Assembly (NCBI GenBank): GCA_023255165.1
Contig: JALRJD010000200.1
Span: 1-26,030, forward strand
Direction: 5' to 3'
Source of the DNA: Porticoccaceae bacterium
Lineage (GTDB): Bacteria; Pseudomonadota; Gammaproteobacteria; Pseudomonadales; Porticoccaceae
DNA: 26,030 bases
Part shown: piece after piece, positions 1 to 6,602 of the stretch
How positions within the stretch are numbered: the first letter of the stretch is position 1
Layout of the letters: each line of letters begins with the position of its first letter
The notes under the pieces: model-generated
Told to the model about the DNA's origin: nothing
Seen by the model: only the letters and a program-made list of their open reading frames with translations
Database searches by the model: none
Translations under genes and position numbers: made by a program

Positions 1-1749
1 TTACTCGACTCTATTTTAAAGCAAAGCGGCATGTTCCGCGATAATCAAAAAGTGTCCGAACGTTTGATGGACTCCGGCGACCTTGAAAAAGAGCGCGGCA
101 TCACAATTTTGGCTAAGCCAACATCTGTTATCTGGAAAGACACAGTGATTAATATTATTGACACACCAGGCCACGCTGACTTCGGCGGCGAGGTCGAGCG
201 CGTGCTGTCGATGGTGGACTCGGTATTGCTGCTGGTCGACGCCGTAGACGGCCCGATGCCACAGACACGCTTTGTGACTTCCAAGGCTTTCGAACAGGGT
301 CTGCGCCCGATTGTCGTTATCAATAAAGTCGACCGCCCCGGTGCTCGTCCCGACTGGGTGATGGATCAGGTGTTTGACCTGTTTGACAACCTCGGCGCCA
401 CCGACGAACAGCTCGACTTTCCGGTTATCTACGCCTCGGCGCTGAACGGCATAGCCGGGCTCGACCCGGAAGATATGGCCGACGACATGACGCCGCTCTA
501 TGAAATGATTGTCAATGATGTGCCAGCACCTCAGGTCGACGTTAACGGACCGTTTCAGATGCAGGTTTCAGCTCTGGCCTATGACAGCTATGTCGGCGTA
601 ATCGGTGTCGGCCGCATCACCCGCGGTAACCTCAAGCCGGGCCAGCAGGTGGTGGTTAAATCCGCTGACGGCAAAGAGCGCAAAGGCAAAATACTTAATG
701 TGAAGGGTTACCTGGGTCTCGAGCAGATTGAGACACAGCTGGCCAGTGCCGGCGATATTGTCTGCGTTAACGGCATTGATGGTTTGAGCATTTCCGACAC
801 CCTGTGTGATCCGGAACATGTTGAAGCACTGCCCGCACTGAGCGTCGATGAACCCACGGTTAGCATGACCTTTATGGTTAACGACTCGCCGTTCGCCGGC
901 CTCGAAGGCAAATATGTCACCACCCGAAATATCAAAGAGCGCCTCGATCAGGAGTTGATTCACAACGTTGCGCTGCGTGTAGTTCAAGGCGACACGCCGG
1001 ATAAATTTATCGTCTCCGGTCGCGGTGAGCTGCACCTGTCGGTGCTGATCGAAACCATGCGTCGCGAAGGTTTCGAACTCGGTGTCTCGCGCCCGGAAGT
1101 GGTGCAGAAAGTTGTCGATGGCAAAATTCACGAGCCATTCGAGCAGGTGGTGATCGACGTTGAAGAGCAGCACCAAGGCTCTGTCATGGAAGAGCTCGGC
1201 ATGCGCAAAGCCGAGCTGACCAACATGGAACCAGACGGCAAAGGTCGAGTGCGACTTGAATTTATTATGCCTTCGCGCGGCCTGATCGGATTCCGTGGCG
1301 CCTTCCTGACCCTGACATCCGGCTCCGGCATTATGACCAGTATCTTTGATCACTACGGCCCGGCCAAAGAAGGTGAGACCTTCTCGCGCAAGAATGGCGT
1401 GTTGATCAGCATGGTAAAAGGTAAGACTGCCGCTTACGCACTGTTTAACATTCAGGCTCGTGGTCGTCTATTCTTAGGTCATGCAGTAGATGTATATGAA
1501 GGGCAGATTGTCGGTATTCACTCCCGCAACAACGACCTGGTGGTTAACCCGATTAAAGGTAAGCAGCTGACCAACGTGCGCGCCTCGGGCACAGATGAAG
1601 CGTTGACCCTGGTGCCACCAATCAAGCATACCCTTGAGCAGGCGCTGGAGTTTATTGAAGATGACGAGTTGGTGGAAGTGACCCCGATCAGCATCCGCGT
1701 CCGCAAAAAACTGCTCACTGAAAACGAGCGCAAACGCGCTCCAAAATAA
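1..1749 (+). CDS. typA: GTP-binding protein TypA/BipA, 5' end missing
   Basis: TypA (BipA) is a translational GTPase of the EF-G family that binds the 70S ribosome and assists 50S assembly and stress or cold adaptation. The frame is open from base 1 and aligns with the E. coli protein from about its residue 21, so only some 20 residues, including the P-loop (G1), lie outside the window. The ATG at base 31 is internal, not the start. Visible GTPase motifs are the RGITI switch (G2), DTPGH at bases 160-174 (G3) and NKVD at 322-333 (G4). Domain II, the EF-G-like domains III and V, and the TypA-specific C-terminal domain follow. The C-terminus, with VEVTPISIRVRKK and a basic tail, matches the family end, and the 582 residues present fit the usual length of about 605. 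A hairpin terminator follows. Identification is secure. Confidence 0.97.
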   Translation, partial: LLDSILKQSGMFRDNQKVSERLMDSGDLEKERGITILAKPTSVIWKDTVINIIDTPGHADFGGEVERVLSMVDSVLLLVDAVDGPMPQTRFVTSKAFEQGLRPIVVINKVDRPGARPDWVMDQVFDLFDNLGATDEQLDFPVIYASALNGIAGLDPEDMADDMTPLYEMIVNDVPAPQVDVNGPFQMQVSALAYDSYVGVIGVGRITRGNLKPGQQVVVKSADGKERKGKILNVKGYLGLEQIETQLASAGDIVCVNGIDGLSISDTLCDPEHVEALPALSVDEPTVSMTFMVNDSPFAGLEGKYVTTRNIKERLDQELIHNVALRVVQGDTPDKFIVSGRGELHLSVLIETMRREGFELGVSRPEVVQKVVDGKIHEPFEQVVIDVEEQHQGSVMEELGMRKAELTNMEPDGKGRVRLEFIMPSRGLIGFRGAFLTLTSGSGIMTSIFDHYGPAKEGETFSRKNGVLISMVKGKTAAYALFNIQARGRLFLGHAVDVYEGQIVGIHSRNNDLVVNPIKGKQLTNVRASGTDEALTLVPPIKHTLEQALEFIEDDELVEVTPISIRVRKKLLTENERKRAPK

Positions 1750-1762
1750 AATGCTGTAAACC

Positions 1763-1788
1763 GGCGGGCCGCCAAGGCCCGCCATTTT
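1763..1788 (+). terminator. Rho-independent terminator after typA
   Basis: GGCGGGCC (1763-1770) and GGCCCGCC (1776-1783) form a perfect 8-bp stem with a 5-nt loop, followed by ATTTT. It lies 14 bases after the typA stop and before the next start on the same strand, so it probably separates typA from the GGDEF gene. The T tract is short. Confidence 0.8.
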
Positions 1789-1824
1789 GATGCTACATTA
1801 CTACCAATGGATGGTGGAACGCCT

Positions 1825-2856
1825 ATGCCGGAACTTAAAAGCGCAGATTCTCTACCCAGAGGATTTCTCTCCTTCTCACTGGTCAGCCAGGAAATTATCT
1901 CCGTTCTCTTTGCCTTTTACTCCTATCAGCAAGGCGATATGGATCTGGCCACCTTTTACCTGGCTGTCGCCGCACTGTTGCTGGTCGGCCTGGGTATTCA
2001 CTCTATCTTTGATCGCCCCCGCGTCGCCCGCGGACTGCTGGCCACAGTGCTGGTGGCGAGCTTTCTCTATCTGCTGGCCGGTGCGCCAGACAGCTCCGCG
2101 TTGCTCTGGTGCCTGACCATTATCCCGGTGCTGGTCGGCAGCTTCGGTTATCGCCACAGTGTGTTTATTCTCGGCGCGCTGTTTGCCGTGTCTCTGTGGC
2201 TGTTTTATGCCGCGGGCGACTTCTGGCTGATGCCGACCTACAGTGATGTCACCGTGGTACGGTTTCTCTCTTCCTTTGTGGTGCTGTCACTGTTTGCGGT
2301 GGCCATGGACAACGCGCACTCGCGCAGTCTCAACCGCTACAAGGATCTCTCCCGCCGCGTTGACCAGATCGCCCACCAGGATCAGTTGACCCAGCTGCCC
2401 AACCGCCATGATATGGAGCGACGACTGGAGAAGAAATACCAGCAATATCGGCTGGTCAATCAGCCTTTCTCAATACTGCTCGCCGATCTCGACAACTTTA
2501 AATTTATCAATGATCGCTACGGCCACGATGCCGGCGACGATGTCCTGCACGCCATCGGCGCGCTGCTCGGTGAACCGCTGCGCGGAGAAGATGTGGTGGC
2601 ACGCTGGGGTGGTAATGAGTTTATGGTGCTATTGCCCACAGCCAATTCCGAGGCCGCCGTGAATATCGCCGAGCGACTGCGCGCCCAGGCGGGCAAACTG
2701 GCGCTGGAAGCACAGGGTGACACCCTGCGCACCTCGCTGAGTATAGGCGTTGCCTCTATCGACAAATGCACTGGCATTGACGACCTGATATCAACCGCCG
2801 AAAACGGTCTTTACCAGGCCAAACATATGGGGCGCGATATGGTTGTAGTTGGTTAG
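1825..2856 (+). CDS. Membrane GGDEF-domain protein with degenerate GGNEF site
   Basis: This is a c-di-GMP-type signalling protein of 343 residues. The N-terminal half holds about six hydrophobic segments forming a membrane sensor-like domain, then a short linker and one C-terminal GGDEF domain. No EAL, PAS or other domain is seen. The GGDEF domain keeps the metal-site ADLDNFK and the nucleotide-binding FINDRYGHDAGD. The signature, however, reads RWGGNEF (GGNEF 262-266), with Asn where active diguanylate cyclases have the metal-binding Asp/Glu. An inhibitory-site motif RxxD (R253-D256) sits the expected five residues upstream. The protein may therefore be a weak or inactive cyclase, or a c-di-GMP-binding effector; this is inference. 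The ATG at 1825 is preferred over 1807 because GGTGGA lies 6 bases upstream of it, whereas 1807 has no ribosome site. The gene faces tag, with 8 bases between the stops. Confidence 0.88.
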   Translation: MPELKSADSLPRGFLSFSLVSQEIISVLFAFYSYQQGDMDLATFYLAVAALLLVGLGIHSIFDRPRVARGLLATVLVASFLYLLAGAPDSSALLWCLTIIPVLVGSFGYRHSVFILGALFAVSLWLFYAAGDFWLMPTYSDVTVVRFLSSFVVLSLFAVAMDNAHSRSLNRYKDLSRRVDQIAHQDQLTQLPNRHDMERRLEKKYQQYRLVNQPFSILLADLDNFKFINDRYGHDAGDDVLHAIGALLGEPLRGEDVVARWGGNEFMVLLPTANSEAAVNIAERLRAQAGKLALEAQGDTLRTSLSIGVASIDKCTGIDDLISTAENGLYQAKHMGRDMVVVG

Positions 2857-2864
2857 CCAACCGC

Positions 2865-3431
2865 TCAGCACTGCGCATGCCGGAAACAGGCCGTGGTGTG
2901 ATCGTTGACCACTCCGGTGGCCTGCAGATGGGCGTAACAGATTGTGCTGCCAAAAAATTTAAAACCGCGCTGTTTCATATCCTTGCTGATTTTATCCGAC
3001 AACTCTGTCGACGCCGGAATCTGCGCCTGCGAAGTCCAGCGGTTGGTGATCGGTGTGCCATCGACAAAGCCCCAGATATAGTCGCTAAAACTGCCGAACT
3101 GATTTTGCAGCTCAATAAAGCAGCGCGCATTGGTCACAGTGCTGGCCACCTTGAGGCGATTGCGAACAATGCCGGGATTCTGTAGCAGGCGCTCAATATC
3201 CTGCTCATCAAAAGCCGCCACCCGCTGCACATCAAAATTGGCAAAGGCCTCGCGGTAATGTTCGCGCTTGCGCAGGATGGTGATCCACGAGAGCCCCGCC
3301 TGAGCCCCCTCGAGCACAACAAACTCAAACAGGGTGCGATCATCACGGCAGGGCACGCCCCACTCATTATCATGGTAGTGCTGATAGAGAGGATCTTCTC
3401 CACACCAACTGCAACGAACAATCTCTGACAT
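2865..3431 (-). CDS. tag: DNA-3-methyladenine glycosylase I
   Basis: Tag excises 3-methyladenine from alkylated DNA, starting base-excision repair in the cytoplasm. The 188-residue length matches E. coli Tag (187). The Zn-binding set of the family is present: C7, H20 (in HDNEWGVP), H178 and C182 (in NDHTTAC). The 3-methyladenine-pocket glutamate is E41 in LEGAQAGLSW, and GFKFFGSTICY of the C-terminal half is conserved. The ATG at 3431 has a good ribosome site (GGGAGAG) a few bases upstream. It is a single gene, convergent with the GGDEF gene and divergent from pip. No Ada-type regulatory site was recognised. Confidence 0.96.
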   Translation of the reverse strand: MSEIVRCSWCGEDPLYQHYHDNEWGVPCRDDRTLFEFVVLEGAQAGLSWITILRKREHYREAFANFDVQRVAAFDEQDIERLLQNPGIVRNRLKVASTVTNARCFIELQNQFGSFSDYIWGFVDGTPITNRWTSQAQIPASTELSDKISKDMKQRGFKFFGSTICYAHLQATGVVNDHTTACFRHAQC

Positions 3432-3546
3432 TTATCTCTCCCGGGGTTATCGATATTTATCTTCAGCATAATCGACTATGCTAACCACCATAGACAATTT
3501 AACTAACCCAAAAAGTCAGTCCGACTCTAACCCAGTAAAGAGTGCA

Positions 3547-4506
3547 ATGATTAAACGCTTTCCGGATATACGGCCCTACAAAACGCAATTTATCGCAGTC
3601 ACCAAGCCCCATCAACTTTACGTTGAAGAGTCAGGCAACCCGGATGGCGTTCCGGTGCTGTTTGTCCACGGCGGCCCCGGTGGCGGTACCAGCGCCACAG
3701 ACCGCTGTTTTTTTGATCCGGAAAAATACCGCATTATTCTTTTCGATCAACGCGGCGCGGGGCGCTCCACACCGCACGCTCTGCTCGACGACAACAACAC
3801 CGCGGCACTGATCGACGATATCGAAGTAATCCGCGCAACCCTCAACGTCGAGCGCTGGGTGGTGTTTGGCGGCTCCTGGGGCTCGACCCTCGGCCTGCTC
3901 TATGCGCAGCAATATCCCGAGCTGGTTTTAGGATTGATCCTGCGCGGTATTTTCTTATGCCGTGACGAAGATATTCAGTGGTTCTATCAGGATGGCGCCG
4001 GTCGAATTTTCCCCGACTACTGGCAGCAGTACAGCCAGGTGATCCCGGAGGAAGAGCGCGGCGATATGGTCGCTGCATTTTATCGTCGCCTCACCGGCGA
4101 GAATGAATTGGAGCGCATGGCCGCGGCCAAGGCCTGGTCAATCTGGGAAGGGCACTGTGCAACCCTGCACAGCAATCATGAAGTGGTTGAACGTTTTGCC
4201 AGCCCGCATATGGCCATGGCAATGGCGCGTATCGAAGCTCACTTTTTTATCAATAAGGCTTTTATCAAGCCCAACCAGATTGTCGAAAACGCACACCGGC
4301 TCAAGGATATTCCCGGCACCATTGTCCACGGCCGCTACGACATGGTCTGTCCGGTCAACCAGGCCTTTGCCCTCAGTGATGCCTGGCCCAGCGCCAAACT
4401 GGAAATTATTCCCGATGCCGGGCACGCTTCCAGCGAGCGCGGTATTACCGATGCCCTGGTGCGCGCCACCAACAGACTGGCCTTCCACCTTGAAAGCCAG
4501 GAGTAA
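3547..4506 (+). CDS. pip: Proline iminopeptidase (alpha/beta hydrolase, S33)
   Basis: This cytoplasmic peptidase removes N-terminal proline from peptides. It is an alpha/beta-hydrolase of 319 residues, the usual size for the family. The oxyanion-hole motif HGGPG is at 41-45. The nucleophile S110 lies in GGSWGS, with the catalytic acid D265 in GRYDMVCP and catalytic H293 in AGHASSE. These positions nearly coincide with those in well-studied Xanthomonas-type enzymes. The start at 3547 (MIKRFPDIRPY) matches where homologues begin. An in-frame ATG at 3478 would add 23 residues of polar, unconserved sequence and is less likely. dtd begins 12 bases after the stop on the same strand, suggesting co-transcription. 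Confidence 0.95.
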   Translation: MIKRFPDIRPYKTQFIAVTKPHQLYVEESGNPDGVPVLFVHGGPGGGTSATDRCFFDPEKYRIILFDQRGAGRSTPHALLDDNNTAALIDDIEVIRATLNVERWVVFGGSWGSTLGLLYAQQYPELVLGLILRGIFLCRDEDIQWFYQDGAGRIFPDYWQQYSQVIPEEERGDMVAAFYRRLTGENELERMAAAKAWSIWEGHCATLHSNHEVVERFASPHMAMAMARIEAHFFINKAFIKPNQIVENAHRLKDIPGTIVHGRYDMVCPVNQAFALSDAWPSAKLEIIPDAGHASSERGITDALVRATNRLAFHLESQE

Positions 4507-4518
4507 GAACAAGCAACA

Positions 4519-4956
4519 ATGATTGGACTTATTCAGCGTGTCAGCCACGCCAGTGTCAGCGTCGACAAGACAGTCTGCGCGGAAATCGATCAGGGCATTC
4601 TGTTGCTGTTGGCGGTCGAGCCTGAGGATCAACTCGACAATGCCGACCGGCTTCTGGAAAAAGTACTGAACTATCGGTTGTTTTCTGATGCGGAAGGCAA
4701 AATGAATCTGTCACTGCGGGATATTCAGGGCGGCCTTTTAGTAGTCTCGCAATTCACTCTTGCCGCCAACACCAAAAAAGGACTGCGCCCAAGCTTTACC
4801 TCGGCTGCGGCGCCGGATTATGCCGAAGCGCTCTACAACCATTTCACCGAACGCGCACAAACCATTCACAATAACACCGGGTTCGGTATCTTTGCCGCGG
4901 ATATGCAGGTGTCTCTATGCAACGACGGGCCGGTTACTTTTCTATTGCAGGTTTAG
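4519..4956 (+). CDS. dtd: D-aminoacyl-tRNA deacylase
   Basis: Dtd hydrolyses D-amino acids, and misattached glycine, from tRNA, a chirality proofreading step in translation. The 145 residues equal the standard bacterial length. Both family signatures are present: SQFTL (77-81) and the Gly-cisPro motif NDGPVT (135-140), which enforces rejection of L-aminoacyl-tRNA. The protein works as a homodimer with active sites at the interface (family knowledge). It lies 12 bases downstream of pip with no terminator between them, so the two are probably one transcript, and it converges on mpl. Confidence 0.97.
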   Translation: MIGLIQRVSHASVSVDKTVCAEIDQGILLLLAVEPEDQLDNADRLLEKVLNYRLFSDAEGKMNLSLRDIQGGLLVVSQFTLAANTKKGLRPSFTSAAAPDYAEALYNHFTERAQTIHNNTGFGIFAADMQVSLCNDGPVTFLLQV

Positions 4957-4990
4957 GCCAAATCTCTGCTCAACGCTTCGCCATTTACAA

Positions 4991-6409
4991 CTACTGCTTA
5001 AGCGCCGCCACAAGGCGTTGATGAAATCCCTCAAAACCGCCATTACTCATAATTACAATATGAGCTCGCCGCCCGTTACCGGCCAACTGCTTACCAATCA
5101 ATTCCAGAGTTTGCCGCAGCAGCTGATCAATATTGTCGCAAACCGTGGCTGGCACAGAACAAGCGGAGGCCACCGACTGCAGATCCCAGTTTACCGCCGG
5201 GCCCTTGTACCACAGCGCGCTGTCCGCGGCGGCAACGGCATCACTTAATGCCGCTTTGTGCAGCCCCATTTTCATCGTCGCCGAGCGCGGCTCAACAATT
5301 GCCACGACTGTCTCATCGCCCACTTTTGCCCGCAGTCCTTCAACCGTGGTGGTAATCGCTGTCGGGTGGTGGGCAAAATCATCATACACAGTAATCCGAT
5401 CATCCCTGTAGATCACTTCCATGCGCCGCTTGACGCCAACAAACTGGCATAGAGCCTCGCAGGCACTTGCCAGACTGACACCCACAGTGCCGGCCGCAAT
5501 CACTGCGGCAACCGCATTGAGCACATTGTGTCGGCCGCTGTGCTGCCAATCGACAACAGCACTGTTTCCGGCCGGATCAGTGATTTCAAACCTTGAGCCA
5601 TCCGTGGCAAGCAATTGATAACGCCAGCCGGATTGAGCACTAGCGTCATCGCCCATTTGGGAAAACGTCTCAATCCGACTCCAGCAGCCTTTGTCGATAA
5701 CCTGTTGCAGATTGCTTTCGCTGTGCGGATAGATCACATAGCCATTGCTCGGCAGAGTCCGCACCAGATGATGAAACTGCTTCTGAATCGCCGCCAGATC
5801 ATCAAAGATATCGCCATGATCAAACTCGAGATTATTCATAATCAGGGTATTGCTGTGGTAGTGAACAAACTTCGAGCGCTTATCAAAAAAGGCGCTGTCG
5901 TACTCGTCCGCCTCCACCACAAAGTAGCCTTTGCGACCGCTTCCCTCGGCGCTATCACGCCCCAGCCGGGCGGAGAGGCCAAAATCCAGCGGCACTCCAC
6001 CGATCAGAAAACCGGGTTGCAGCCCGGCCTGATCGAGAATCACCGCCAACATACTGCTTGTTGTGGTTTTGCCATGGGTGCCGGCGACCGCCAGCACATA
6101 GCGGTCGCGCAAAATATTCTCACCCAGCCATTGGGGACCGGAAGTATAGGCAAGACCATGGTCGAGCATATATTCCACACAGGGATTACCCCGCGACATG
6201 GCATTGCCAACAATAATCAGGTCTGGAGCCGGCTGCAGTTGCCGCGGATCAAAACCCTCGATCAACTCAATGCCCGCCAACTGCAGCTGGGTGCTCATCG
6301 GCGGGTAGACATTGGCATCACAGCCGGACACCTGATGCCCGAGCTGCTTGGCCAGTTGCGCCAGGCTGCCCATAAAGGTGCCGCAGATACCGAGAATATG
6401 AATATGCAT
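4991..6409 (-). CDS. mpl: UDP-N-acetylmuramate:L-Ala-gamma-D-Glu-mDAP ligase
   Basis: Mpl attaches the recycled tripeptide L-Ala-D-Glu-meso-DAP to UDP-MurNAc, feeding salvaged cell-wall peptides back into peptidoglycan synthesis in the cytoplasm. The 472 residues are a little longer than E. coli Mpl (about 457). The N-terminal Rossmann-like UDP-binding motif GICGTFMG is at 7-14, and the Mur-ligase ATP-binding motif GTHGKTTT at 110-117. The central region EADEYDSAFFDKRSKF and the C-terminal DDFAHHPTA are typical of Mpl as distinct from MurC. The ATG at 6409 has AAGGAA 6 bases upstream. The gene is monocistronic, divergent from the S8 peptidase gene across a 193-base AT-rich gap. Confidence 0.96.
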   Translation of the reverse strand: MHIHILGICGTFMGSLAQLAKQLGHQVSGCDANVYPPMSTQLQLAGIELIEGFDPRQLQPAPDLIIVGNAMSRGNPCVEYMLDHGLAYTSGPQWLGENILRDRYVLAVAGTHGKTTTSSMLAVILDQAGLQPGFLIGGVPLDFGLSARLGRDSAEGSGRKGYFVVEADEYDSAFFDKRSKFVHYHSNTLIMNNLEFDHGDIFDDLAAIQKQFHHLVRTLPSNGYVIYPHSESNLQQVIDKGCWSRIETFSQMGDDASAQSGWRYQLLATDGSRFEITDPAGNSAVVDWQHSGRHNVLNAVAAVIAAGTVGVSLASACEALCQFVGVKRRMEVIYRDDRITVYDDFAHHPTAITTTVEGLRAKVGDETVVAIVEPRSATMKMGLHKAALSDAVAAADSALWYKGPAVNWDLQSVASACSVPATVCDNIDQLLRQTLELIGKQLAGNGRRAHIVIMSNGGFEGFHQRLVAALKQ

Positions 6410-6500
6410 GGGTTTCCTTTTTTATCTGTCGCCTGATTTGCTTTAGCTCGTCCGGATTAGCTTTTCTGGTTTGGCTTTGGGCTTTTTGGATTAAAGCAAG

Positions 6501-6530
6501 TTGACCACGATTATGGCATCCGACTAAAAA
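6501..6530 (+). promoter_or_regulatory. Possible sigma70-type promoter for the S8 peptidase gene
   Basis: TTGACC (6501-6506) lies 18 bases before TAAAAA (6525-6530) in the AT-rich region between the divergent mpl and S8 peptidase genes, about 70 bases before the S8 peptidase start. The -10 match is only partial. It was found by eye and remains a weak candidate. Confidence 0.3.
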
Positions 6531-6602
6531 AACTCCTAAATATCTGCGCGTTTACAGCGCTTTTTGGTCTAGTTTTTAAGCTAAAGGTCAAACCGGATTT
6601 CA

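Noticed and set aside
568..1353. 261-codon minus-strand frame opposite typA
   Set aside because: It lies wholly within typA, which matches its family throughout.
2842..2861. Short inverted repeat GTTGG/CCAAC at the end of the GGDEF gene as a terminator
   Set aside because: The stem is only 5 bp, spans the stop codon and has no T tract.
5615..6436. 273-codon plus-strand frame opposite mpl
   Set aside because: It overlaps a complete Mpl with conserved motifs and shows no domain of its own.
6544..6570. GCGC-loop-GCGC followed by TTTTT as a terminator in the mpl/S8 peptidase gap
   Set aside because: A 4-bp stem is too short, and its position upstream of the S8 peptidase start, between divergent genes, makes no sense for termination.
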